Shown here one piece after another: positions 28,427-36,607 of a stretch of DNA of 43,893 nt. Every line of letters starts with the position of its first letter. Position 1 is the stretch's first letter. The translations under genes were made by a program, and so were the position numbers. Source of the DNA: Sphingobacteriaceae bacterium (lineage in GTDB: Bacteria; Bacteroidota; Bacteroidia; Sphingobacteriales; Sphingobacteriaceae); NCBI GenBank assembly GCA_947479815.1, contig CANKAT010000021.1:1-43893 (forward strand). The letters run 5' to 3'. The notes under the pieces are model-generated. The model saw only the letters and a list, made by a program, of their open reading frames with translations, was not told the origin of the DNA and did no database searches.

Positions 28427-28457
28427 TTTGTAGATTAAGCTGGAGTTTGTACTTTTG
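28427..28457 (+). promoter_or_regulatory. sigma-A promoter of tRNA-Ser(UGA)
   Basis: TTTG at 28427-28430, a 19-base spacer, TACTTTTG at 28450-28457: a perfect Bacteroidota promoter. The mature tRNA begins at 28462, so the primary transcript has almost no 5' leader. Confidence 0.85.
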
Positions 28458-28461
28458 CAGC

Positions 28462-28551
28462 GGAGAGCTGGCAGAGTGGTCGATTGCGGCAGTCTTGAAA
28501 ACTGTTGAACTGTTACAGGTTCCTGGGGTTCGAATCCCTAGCTCTCCGCCA
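28462..28551 (+). tRNA. tRNA-Ser(UGA), CCA encoded
   Basis: A class II tRNA. Acceptor arms are GGAGAGC and GCTCTCC, discriminator G at 28548, and encoded CCA at 28549-28551. The anticodon stem-loop GCAGT-CTTGAAA-ACTGT places TGA at positions 34-36, reading UCA codons. A long variable arm (TGAACTGTTACAGGTTCC region) and the T-loop GTTCGAATC are present. Its 3' terminal 16 bases recur in degenerate form at the end of each downstream repeat unit. Confidence 0.96.
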
Positions 28552-28980
28552 GCTAATATGCTGTCCGCCGCAGGCGGATGGCATTTTTTATTTTAAAGCG
28601 ACAGGAATTTATTCCTGTAAGCGCAAAAATAAAAAATGCCAGAGCGATAGCGACAGCATATTGGCTGAAGCCACCCCCATTTGGGATCAGCGCAGCTAAT
28701 CCCTAGCTTTTCGTTGATTAAAGAATTCTAACTACAGTAAATAGCACTGTTTTATTTTAAAGCGACAGGAATTTATTCCTGTAAGCGCAAAAATAAAAAA
28801 TGCCAGAGCGATAGCGACAGCATATTGGCTGAAGCCACCACCCATTTGGGATCAGCGCAGCTAATCCCTAGCTCTTCGCTTATGTAAGTATTATCGAACT
28901 ACAGTAAATGCCAGAGCGACAGCATATTAGCTATAGCCACCCCCCATTTGGGATCAGCGCAGCTAAACCCTAGCTTTTCG
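28533..28980 (+). repeat. tandem repeat array ending each unit with a tRNA-Ser 3' end copy
   Basis: Units start at 28533 (inside the tRNA), 28698 and 28863, with a final tail at 28965-28980, giving spacings of 165, 165 and 102 bases. Each boundary carries AATCCCTAGCT followed by a near copy of CTCCG, the tRNA's last 16 bases (14, 15 and 13 of 16 identical). Units 1 and 2 share a long inverted structure: a TTTATTTT arm, palindrome ACAGGAA-TTTA-TTCCTGT, an AAAATAAAAAATGCC arm, then GCGACAGCATATT. All units share TTGGGATCAGCGCAGCTAA. Units 2 and 3 share AACTACAGTAAAT. Unit 3 lacks about 63 bases of the hairpin. No protein is encoded. From 28981 to 29059 nothing is recognisable. Confidence 0.85.
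28564..28594 (+). terminator. terminator of tRNA-Ser(UGA)
   Basis: Stem TCCGCC / GGCGGA with a 3-base loop (28564-28578), then a T run at 28584-28589 and TATTTT. It lies 12 bases after the CCA and forms part of repeat unit 1. Confidence 0.65.
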
Positions 28981-29059
28981 TTGAGCAAAATATTATTTGC
29001 ATCAATAAATAGCAATTTTTAATATATTTTTTGAGAAAAGTAAAATAGGTAGCTAATTT

Positions 29060-30391
29060 CTAAAACTTTCTTGACACCAAGTTCCATTGATAAACTCTTT
29101 TGAGCGAAGGATTTTGTTTTAAGCGTTCTACTCCTGCTTTACTAAGTTCAGTTTCATTCAAATTAATCGACTCTAGGTGCTTTAAGCTAAGAATTGAAGG
29201 AATGATCTTATCCGTAATTGGATTGTTTTCTAATCGGAGCTTTTCAAGATTGCTCATTAGGTTTAAAGATACAAGGTCTTGATCTTTCAAATCATTATCA
29301 GATAAATTGAGCCAAATAATGTTTTTGGCAATTGATTTTAAATCACCATTAACTAAGTTAAGCAGGTAGCCCTTCCCTTCTGGTAAAGTGACATCAAGCA
29401 TTAAAGGTTTATGTTGCATCACTCTAATATTCAATCCTTGAGACCGAAGTGTATCAATCAATGCATAATTTGAAAATGTGGGGATATCTTGATTAAAATC
29501 CTCAGAATTGGTACCTGCAAAGTCAATACTTTCAGAGCTAACACCCAACTTTAAATAAGATGCCACTTTAGTTGTAATTAACTGTGTGTTTTTAAATTCC
29601 GACATTTTTTTGCCCTCCACAGCTTTACCATTTTCTATCCACCATTGAATGATCTCCGTTTCTGTTTTAGTTAGGGGAGTTTTACCGTCGGTAGGCATGA
29701 ATTTTTCATTTGTAGGGTCAAGCATAATGCGGGCAAATAATTCACTTTTTTTCAAATCTCCAGCTACAATTGCTGAACCGGTTTTTCCACCTTTTAATAA
29801 ATCAGCTAAGGTTTGAACTGAAAATTCTCCCTTCTTTTTCCCATCACGATGGCATGGTGAACAACGTTGTATTAAAATGGGATGAACTACATCTTCAAAT
29901 ATCATGGCTTGCTCAACACTAACTGGTTTATCTCTAGGTTGTTCTAAAAGAACTTTCACAGAGAGGAATTCTGATCCATGTGTTAATCTTCCTCCTTGAT
30001 GCCCGGTATAGCTTACCAAAGCAACAATAAATACGCATAGACCTGAAAAAATAGACCTTCTTACCTCAATAAACCTATTAACAGCATTGGTACCTAACAG
30101 AAGTAGTAAACCAGTTCCTAAAGCAAGTGCAATTCCGGCTATTTTATGATCATTTAGTTGTTTGTAGTCATAATCGCCACTTAATGACAATACATAACCA
30201 AAAATACAGGCCAATACGGAGGCTATAAAGCCAAGCAAGAGAATACTAGATACAGCAGATTTCAGAAATTCATATTTTTTAGAATATGAAACCAGTTCAA
30301 ATAACACAGCAAGGATCAAAAACCCAATTGGTAAATGAACGATTAGCGGATGTAATTGACCCGAGAAAGCAGCTATATCCAATAACACCAT
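29060..30391 (-). CDS. membrane cytochrome-like protein: DUF2231, c-type haem site and LRR
   Basis: A 443-residue three-part protein. Residues 10-135 form about four membrane helices with conserved His residues (GQLHPLIVHLPIGF, DHKIAG, TGHQGG), as in DUF2231. Residues 165-260 form a planctomycete-type cytochrome domain with haem motif CSPCH (177-181) and the family pieces KSELFARIM and FMPTDGKTPLT. Residues about 350-435 are leucine-rich repeats (LEKLRLENNPITDKII, LESINLNETELSKAG). It is probably an inner-membrane electron-transfer partner. It is the last gene of the four-gene operon and begins at the base after the upstream stop codon. Confidence 0.85.
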   Translation of the reverse strand: MVLLDIAAFSGQLHPLIVHLPIGFLILAVLFELVSYSKKYEFLKSAVSSILLLGFIASVLACIFGYVLSLSGDYDYKQLNDHKIAGIALALGTGLLLLLGTNAVNRFIEVRRSIFSGLCVFIVALVSYTGHQGGRLTHGSEFLSVKVLLEQPRDKPVSVEQAMIFEDVVHPILIQRCSPCHRDGKKKGEFSVQTLADLLKGGKTGSAIVAGDLKKSELFARIMLDPTNEKFMPTDGKTPLTKTETEIIQWWIENGKAVEGKKMSEFKNTQLITTKVASYLKLGVSSESIDFAGTNSEDFNQDIPTFSNYALIDTLRSQGLNIRVMQHKPLMLDVTLPEGKGYLLNLVNGDLKSIAKNIIWLNLSDNDLKDQDLVSLNLMSNLEKLRLENNPITDKIIPSILSLKHLESINLNETELSKAGVERLKQNPSLKRVYQWNLVSRKF

Positions 30392-31501
30392 TTATACTCT
30401 TGTTAATTTGACTGGAGAAGTATTATTGGCATTCCATTGACAGACATATATATTTTTGTCTTCGTCAATGCAAACATCATGGCAATGTTGGAATAGTTGA
30501 CCAGGGGCTTGCATAGTAGTCTGCAATACATTGTTCTTATAAACTGGGGCATTACCTCCTGGATTTGAAATAACCTTGTTAGAAGCATCTAAAATAGTTA
30601 CAAACCCACTATTGCCACCAATCATTTTTCCAGCTGCGTCATTCGACCAGCAAACGCCGGCATACAGATTATCACCATCCATTACGGGCCTGCAAACATA
30701 CATTCCTGGCAAATCGATACGATATAAAAATTTTCCATCCAAAGTGAACACTTTAAAGCAATTTTCTTCTCTAGAAGTACAAATCAATGTTGGCTTATTT
30801 TTATTTCTATAATCAATTGCCACTCCATGAGCGCATTTTAGATTCAAATCAGGGTTTGAATTATTCCTTCCACCAAAATGTCTAATGTATTGGCCATTGC
30901 TATTGTAGTGAATGATATAATCAGATCCATATCCATCTGCAACATAAATATCTCCATTTGGACCGATAGCCGTTTCGGTTGGCATAAACTTTTCAGTGTC
31001 TTTGTATATACCGATTGTTTTTGGATGACCAATAGAAAAAATTATCCTTCCGTTTAAATCTGTTTTTATTACCTGACCGGCCTGTGGATTCCAATTTCCA
31101 GTTTTGTTCTGATACCATCCGCAATCTACAATCAGTAAAAAGTCTTCTCCTCCCTCCTTGCTGATTGATAAACCATGCCCACCAGGCCATGCTGTGCCCC
31201 AATTATCCAGAAGTTTTCCTGACTTGTCAAATATTAAAATATTATTGTGAGTATGATCTCCCAACATAATCAACCTGCCTTTGCTATCCTGCACCATTTC
31301 ATGACAATTGAAAAGCGGATTGCTATTGACACTTATTTTTGCCCAAGCCTTATCAACTTTATATTTAAACTCACCATGTCCAATGATGGAATCATCGGCT
31401 AACAGACCTGCAGATTCATTTGAAAAACCAGTATTTGTCCCAGCTAGTGTTAGTGCCGTTGCCATGGATGAATTTTTGAGAAAATTTCTTCTTGAAATCA
31501 T
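30392..31501 (-). CDS. Tat-exported NHL-type beta-propeller protein
   Basis: A 369-residue protein with a Tat signal (SRRNFLKNSSMATALTLAG). The rest consists of repeated segments such as DSKGRLIMLGDHTHNNI, GPNGDIYVADGYGSDYI and DEDKNIYVCQWNANNT, typical of six-bladed NHL propellers. The fold often binds ligands or proteins, or acts as a lyase such as peptidyl-hydroxyglycine lyase; the catalytic role is unknown here. It sits between the DUF1501 gene (48 bases upstream) and the membrane cytochrome gene (no gap), so all are one transcript. Confidence 0.83.
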   Translation of the reverse strand: MISRRNFLKNSSMATALTLAGTNTGFSNESAGLLADDSIIGHGEFKYKVDKAWAKISVNSNPLFNCHEMVQDSKGRLIMLGDHTHNNILIFDKSGKLLDNWGTAWPGGHGLSISKEGGEDFLLIVDCGWYQNKTGNWNPQAGQVIKTDLNGRIIFSIGHPKTIGIYKDTEKFMPTETAIGPNGDIYVADGYGSDYIIHYNSNGQYIRHFGGRNNSNPDLNLKCAHGVAIDYRNKNKPTLICTSREENCFKVFTLDGKFLYRIDLPGMYVCRPVMDGDNLYAGVCWSNDAAGKMIGGNSGFVTILDASNKVISNPGGNAPVYKNNVLQTTMQAPGQLFQHCHDVCIDEDKNIYVCQWNANNTSPVKLTRV

Positions 31502-31549
31502 GAGCTATTGAATATTTTGAGGTTTATTTTTTGAATGAAAATTATAATT

Positions 31550-33067
31550 TTAACTTAAAATGGCCTTCACTACTTTTCCTTCAACATCTGTTAACCGAAA
31601 ACGCCTACCTTGAAATTTATACGTAAGCCTTTCATGATCTACACCCATGATATGCATTAAAGTAGCATGGAAGTCATGCACGTGTACCGGATCCTTAACA
31701 ATATTATAACTGAAATCATCAGTTTCACCGTAACTTATTCCAGGTTTAACGCCGGCACCTGCCATCCACATGGTAAAACAACGAGGATGATGATCTCGAC
31801 CATAATTATCTGCTGAAAGCTTTCCCTGAGAATATACCGTACGACCAAACTCACCACCCCAAATCACTAAGGTATCTTCTAGTAATCCTCTTCTTTTTAA
31901 ATCTTTTAAAAAGGCTGCGGTTGGTTGATCTGTATCTTTACATTGCTTCATCATATTTCCAGGCAAACCTCCATGATGGTCCCAACCCTGATGATATAAC
32001 TGAACAAATTTGACGTCTTTTTCAAGTAATTTTCTTGCTAGAATGCAGTTAGCTGCATAGGTTCCTGGATCTCTGCTATCTGGTCCATACATATCAAAAA
32101 CCTCATCAGTTTCATCAGCAGTTGACATCACTTCAGGTATAGAGGTTTGCATACGATATGCCATTTCATATTGTGCAATTCTAGCTTCAACTTCTGGATC
32201 GCCATAGGTATCATTTTGAAGACGATTTAGTTTTGAAAGATAATCCAGCATTTCTTTGCGGTCTTTACCTTCATAACCATCCGGATCGTCAAGAAATAGA
32301 ACAGGATCCTTACCAGCCCTAAACTGTACTCCCTGATGCTCAGATGGTAAAAAACCATTTCCCCATAATCTTGAATATAGTGGTTGATCTTTTGCTGCAT
32401 TTTTTGAAACAAGCACAATAAAGGTTGGTAGATTTTGATTATCGGAACCTAAACCATAACTCAACCAAGATCCAATAGAAGCTCTACCCGGCAATTGGTT
32501 CCCTGTTTGAAAGAATGTTAGTGCTGGATCATGATTGATCGCTTCAGAATGAATAGATTTAATGATGCAAAGATCATCGACTACTTCAGCAGTGTGCGGT
32601 AAAAGTTCGCTGATCCATGTTCTAGAATCACCATGCTGATTGAATTTGAAGGCTGATGGAACAATTGGCAAGGAGCTTTGACTACCACTCATTCCGGTAA
32701 GCCTTTGACCTTGCCGCACAGATGAAGGCAGCTCCTGTCCAAACAGATCAACCAATTTTGGTTTATAATCGAATGTTTCAAATTGAGAGGGGCCTCCACT
32801 CATAAAAAGATAAACCACCCGTTTGGCCTTTGGGGCAAAGTGAGGTAAAGCGCGAAGAATTTCCTGCTCAAGTGAAGCTGAAGGGCTTTCAGTAGCCAAT
32901 TTACCTGCCAAATTGCCCAGTACTGATTTTCCAATCAAAGAACTTAAAGCTATAGCTCCAATTCCTAATGAGGTTTTTGTTAAGAAATTACGCCTATCCC
33001 AACCTTTATTTAGATGATCAAATTCAGGTGAATGCAATTTAAAGGGTTCTTTATGATGATCACTCAT
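31550..33067 (-). CDS. DUF1501 family Tat-exported protein
   Basis: A 505-residue protein with a Tat motif ([20 protein letters not shown]) after a 25-residue N-terminal extension. The body matches the DUF1501 family, which is related to the alkaline phosphatase/sulfatase fold: [44 protein letters not shown] and [15 protein letters not shown] are all present. DUF1501 genes are almost always paired with DUF1549/DUF1553 genes, as here (three bases apart). Their biochemical function is not established. Abundant in Planctomycetes and marine Bacteroidota, the pair is thought to act in the periplasm. Confidence 0.92.
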   Translation of the reverse strand: MSDHHKEPFKLHSPEFDHLNKGWDRRNFLTKTSLGIGAIALSSLIGKSVLGNLAGKLATESPSASLEQEILRALPHFAPKAKRVVYLFMSGGPSQFETFDYKPKLVDLFGQELPSSVRQGQRLTGMSGSQSSLPIVPSAFKFNQHGDSRTWISELLPHTAEVVDDLCIIKSIHSEAINHDPALTFFQTGNQLPGRASIGSWLSYGLGSDNQNLPTFIVLVSKNAAKDQPLYSRLWGNGFLPSEHQGVQFRAGKDPVLFLDDPDGYEGKDRKEMLDYLSKLNRLQNDTYGDPEVEARIAQYEMAYRMQTSIPEVMSTADETDEVFDMYGPDSRDPGTYAANCILARKLLEKDVKFVQLYHQGWDHHGGLPGNMMKQCKDTDQPTAAFLKDLKRRGLLEDTLVIWGGEFGRTVYSQGKLSADNYGRDHHPRCFTMWMAGAGVKPGISYGETDDFSYNIVKDPVHVHDFHATLMHIMGVDHERLTYKFQGRRFRLTDVEGKVVKAILS

Positions 33068-33070
33068 TGT

Positions 33071-36000
33071 TTATCTTTTTGTAAGAGTTGCGTCTGAATT
33101 TAAAATAACACTAGCTACCACAGAATTAGCAGCCACCATGGCAGGATCCAAAGCCTTATTAACTTTAAACTGACCTGCTTTCAACCAACCATTTGCCTTT
33201 TTTATATCTTTTCTGAATTTTTGTAATTCTTTAGCTTGCAGTACTTTTAGTAAATCCAATTCAGCTTTGTTAGGCCGTATGCCAGTTAATCTACTATATA
33301 AATCAGAAATAGCTTTAGATGTGTCTTTGGAAGTTGTTATGTCCTGCCCCATCACTTTTGAGGCTTCCACAAATGTAGGATCATTCAACAAAACAAGGGA
33401 TTGAAGTGGTGTATTAGTACTCTGTCTGCGTACAACACAATAGCTACGTGTTGTAGCATCAAATGTATTTAACGTAGGATTAGGTACAGAGCGTTTAACC
33501 AAAATATATAGACTTCGCCTGTAAACAGCATCACCAGAATCGGCTTTATAACTTGTATTATTGATTTCCCATAATCCATCAGGCTGATAAGGCTTTACAC
33601 TTTTACCACCTATTTTTTTATTCAATAAACCGCTGGCCATTAAGGCATTGTCGCGAATCATTTCTGCAGTTAAACGTTGTGCAGGGCCATGTGATAGCAA
33701 TCTATTCTCTGGATCTTTCATTTTTGCAGAGACAATAGCCTTGGAATCTTGTCGATAAGTTGCCGACATCACAATTAGCTTACATAATTTTTTATTGTCC
33801 CAACCGGATTCCCTAAAATTAACGGCTAACCAATCTAATAATTCAGGATGACTGGGTAATTCACCCTGATTACCAAAATCTTCGGAAGTTTTAACCAGTC
33901 CGGTTCCGAAAAAATTCTGCCAATACCTATTAACTGCAACTCTTGCAGTAAGCGGGTGGTTTTTATCGGTAAGCCATTGAGCTAAACCCAAGCGGTTTTT
34001 AGGTAAGTTTTTAGAAAATGGAAGTATAGATTCAGGTGTATTTGGAAATACCTCTTCACCAAAACTATCATAATTGCCTCTTTTTAAAAGGAAAGTCTTT
34101 TTAGGTTGTGGTGAGTCCTGCATCACCATGAGCTCCTGTATTACTTCAGTAGAATTAGACAGGGAAGTTCTGATCTCCTTTAACTTTTTCTGTTCTTTTT
34201 GTACACTTGGATCGATTGCTGAAACGTAAAAGGTGTTCAATAAACTTAACTCTGAAGCTAATAACTCTGAAGCACTTTTTTTGACAAGAGCTGCCCATGA
34301 TGCTTTTCCAGCTAAAATTTTTATTTCATAATCTGTTAATTCCCGGTTATAAACCATGATGTCATCAACCTTTCCCCCTTTCAAACCCAATCCCCGATCC
34401 CATGCTCCTATTTGTAGTCCTGGTTGCTCTTTTGAATTCATTAAAATATCCTTAGTTAGCTGATCCATTGTAGTTTCGAGCTTAAGTTCGGAGCCATTTT
34501 GAAACAATTTCAAACCTTTAGCTTTTGAAGAACCATCATAAGTCATTGTAAGTTGTACCCATTGATTACGTGGCACCGCCTTCTGAGTAATTCTTGATAG
34601 TGCATTTGAAGGTGCAGCATGAGACATGTTCACCGTTAATTTATTGTCTTTTAGATACAAATGATAACCACGGAAATTGTATAAGCGTTCAGAAATACAT
34701 TTATGAAAAATGACCCCCTCTTTTAATTCATTGGGTATAAAAACACTAATATTAATACTAAAAGGTTCTGATTTACTGAAAACACCATCCTTTTGCAGGT
34801 CAAACCATTGATCTCCATTTAAAACCAATGCATTACCATTATCTCTCTTTTCAAATACCGGTTTATCAGTATTGGAGGCTTTTAACAAGGTATTTTTTGT
34901 ATCTGCTGCACTATTCTTTAATGATCCATTTGAGAAGGTATAATGTGCTTGCAAACCCTGTAAGGGAATATTCTCATTCTCCAATTTTTTATAAGCATTG
35001 CTATTAATCCAATTTTTAAAACCAGCTATTGAACCTTTTTTATATTGAGATACTCTATTTTCTTGTTTATTAATACTAGAGTTCAAGTATTTAATAATCT
35101 TTTCTTGCTCTTTTGATGGGAGTAAGATTGTTGGTGAAGGGCTTGCATCATCCCATGAAATTTGTCCAGCTTCTTTTACTCGATTAAAAAAGCTAAACAT
35201 TTCATAATAATTTTTTTGTGAAATAGGATCATATTTATGGTCATGACATCTGGCACAACCAATTGGGAGCCCCATAACGGCTATTCCAGTAGTATTAACC
35301 CTGTCAATTACATATTCAGTCTGAAATTCTTCTTCAATAATGCCACCTTCCATATTTTGCTGATGAAGTCTATTAAACGCAGTGGCAATCATCATTTCTT
35401 TATTGGGCTTTGGCATCAAATCACCAGCCAATTGCCATTGTACAAATTGATCATAGGGCATATTCTTATTATAGGCTTGAATAACCCAATCGCGATAGGG
35501 AGACATGTCAATGAGCCGATCAACAGTATACCCATGAGAATCGGCAAATCGAGCAAGATCAAGCCAGTTAACTGCCATTTTTTCACCATAATGAGGTGAT
35601 TTAAGTAACCGATCAACTTGCTTTTCGTAGGCTTCAGTAGATTGGTCATTCACAAATGCAGAAATTTCTGAAAGAGTTGGTGGAAGACCAGTAAGATCTA
35701 AAGAAAGTCTTCTCAGTAAAAGCTCTTTTTTGGCTTCATTAGATGGCTGAAGGTTCTCAATCTCTAACTTCTTGACAATAAAGTTATCGATAGGATTGAT
35801 GACCCAATCATTTAATTTTACAGATGGGACGTCTGATTTTTCAGGCTTAACAAATGCCCAATGGGTTTTATATTCTGCTCCCTCCCTTATCCACTTGATT
35901 AATATCGCTTTTTCATTAGCTGAAAGACTAAGATTTGATTTTTGCGAAGGCATTTTGTATTCAGGTACATCTGATAAGATTCGGTGAAATAATTCACTTC

Positions 36001-36295
36001 CATTTAAGTCACCTGGATCAATTGCAACTTTACCAGGACTTTCAGGAAGATCAGCAAAGGCTGATGCTGGCATGTCAAGCCTAAGCCCTGCTTTTTGTTT
36101 AGCCATATCCGGTCCATGGCAGGAAAAACATTTATCAGATAATATAGGTTTTACATGAAGATTATAATCCATTTTATCGGGAAGTGTTGCATAAGCTTCA
36201 GCAACATCATTGGGTAATTCAGGAGAGCAGGATACCATATGAAAAATTCCTAGCAAAAATGAAAGAAAGCAAAGTGCCCGAAATAAACGATTCAT
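33071..36295 (-). CDS. planctomycete-type cytochrome/DUF1549/LamG/DUF1553 lipoprotein
   Basis: A 1074-residue secreted lipoprotein: a hydrophobic N-terminus with a lipobox ending in Cys (MVSC, residue 23), a PSCyt1 domain with haem motif CFSCH (56-60), DUF1549 (about 160-375, with GCARCHDHKYDP, a second CxxCH), a LamG/concanavalin-like insert (about 455-660, GLQAHYTFSNGSL and DDIMVYNRELTDYEI), and DUF1553 (about 775-1050, RVAVNRYWQNFFGTGLV, MSATYRQDS, RRQSTNTPLQSLVLLND). The family is known mainly from Planctomycetes, function unknown; the haems suggest redox chemistry and the LamG insert suggests polysaccharide binding. First gene of the operon. Confidence 0.92.
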   Translation of the reverse strand: MNRLFRALCFLSFLLGIFHMVSCSPELPNDVAEAYATLPDKMDYNLHVKPILSDKCFSCHGPDMAKQKAGLRLDMPASAFADLPESPGKVAIDPGDLNGSELFHRILSDVPEYKMPSQKSNLSLSANEKAILIKWIREGAEYKTHWAFVKPEKSDVPSVKLNDWVINPIDNFIVKKLEIENLQPSNEAKKELLLRRLSLDLTGLPPTLSEISAFVNDQSTEAYEKQVDRLLKSPHYGEKMAVNWLDLARFADSHGYTVDRLIDMSPYRDWVIQAYNKNMPYDQFVQWQLAGDLMPKPNKEMMIATAFNRLHQQNMEGGIIEEEFQTEYVIDRVNTTGIAVMGLPIGCARCHDHKYDPISQKNYYEMFSFFNRVKEAGQISWDDASPSPTILLPSKEQEKIIKYLNSSINKQENRVSQYKKGSIAGFKNWINSNAYKKLENENIPLQGLQAHYTFSNGSLKNSAADTKNTLLKASNTDKPVFEKRDNGNALVLNGDQWFDLQKDGVFSKSEPFSINISVFIPNELKEGVIFHKCISERLYNFRGYHLYLKDNKLTVNMSHAAPSNALSRITQKAVPRNQWVQLTMTYDGSSKAKGLKLFQNGSELKLETTMDQLTKDILMNSKEQPGLQIGAWDRGLGLKGGKVDDIMVYNRELTDYEIKILAGKASWAALVKKSASELLASELSLLNTFYVSAIDPSVQKEQKKLKEIRTSLSNSTEVIQELMVMQDSPQPKKTFLLKRGNYDSFGEEVFPNTPESILPFSKNLPKNRLGLAQWLTDKNHPLTARVAVNRYWQNFFGTGLVKTSEDFGNQGELPSHPELLDWLAVNFRESGWDNKKLCKLIVMSATYRQDSKAIVSAKMKDPENRLLSHGPAQRLTAEMIRDNALMASGLLNKKIGGKSVKPYQPDGLWEINNTSYKADSGDAVYRRSLYILVKRSVPNPTLNTFDATTRSYCVVRRQSTNTPLQSLVLLNDPTFVEASKVMGQDITTSKDTSKAISDLYSRLTGIRPNKAELDLLKVLQAKELQKFRKDIKKANGWLKAGQFKVNKALDPAMVAANSVVASVILNSDATLTKR

Positions 36296-36607
36296 TGATT
36301 GTATATACTTCTAATTTGTGTTAGTTAATTACCATTAATCTATCTCAAAACCCAATGGTAAATTAGTTAAATCTAACTATTCTTTTTATTGTTTCTCGAT
36401 TTTTGAATAAATCTAATCACCATAAATTCGATCAATTTTTAGTATTGAATGATAAAAGCTGATAAACCATTGGTTGAGAATAAAATACATGAGCTAAAAT
36501 ATATTCAAAAAAAAACAATCTTTCAAAAAAGTTTATACTTTTAATCAATAGAATAGTTAATATTTATAAATCAACAGCATAATTGATTAGAAATCAACCT
36601 AAAGAAC
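36296..36607. other. 312-base divergent intergenic region with inverted and direct repeats
   Basis: AT-rich spacer between the cytochrome/DUF1553 operon (minus) and the symporter gene (plus). It contains an inverted repeat ACCATT (36331-36336) / AATGGT (36354-36359), flanked by direct repeats TTAGTTAA at 36321-36328 and 36363-36370. This arrangement could be an operator for the minus-strand operon, whose start is about 30 bases away. TACTTTTA near 36536 is a near match to a -7 box, lacking the final G. No reading frame or RNA gene is seen. Confidence 0.4.

Noticed and set aside
28505-28699. A 64-codon open frame on the plus strand
   Set aside because: It runs through the tRNA-Ser(UGA) and repeat unit 1; its length comes from the structured repeat, and it has no start context or family resemblance.
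28462-29059. Genomic island integrated at tRNA-Ser
   Set aside because: There is no integrase or cargo gene between the tRNA and its repeated 3' ends; the repeated tails are only 100-165 bases apart.
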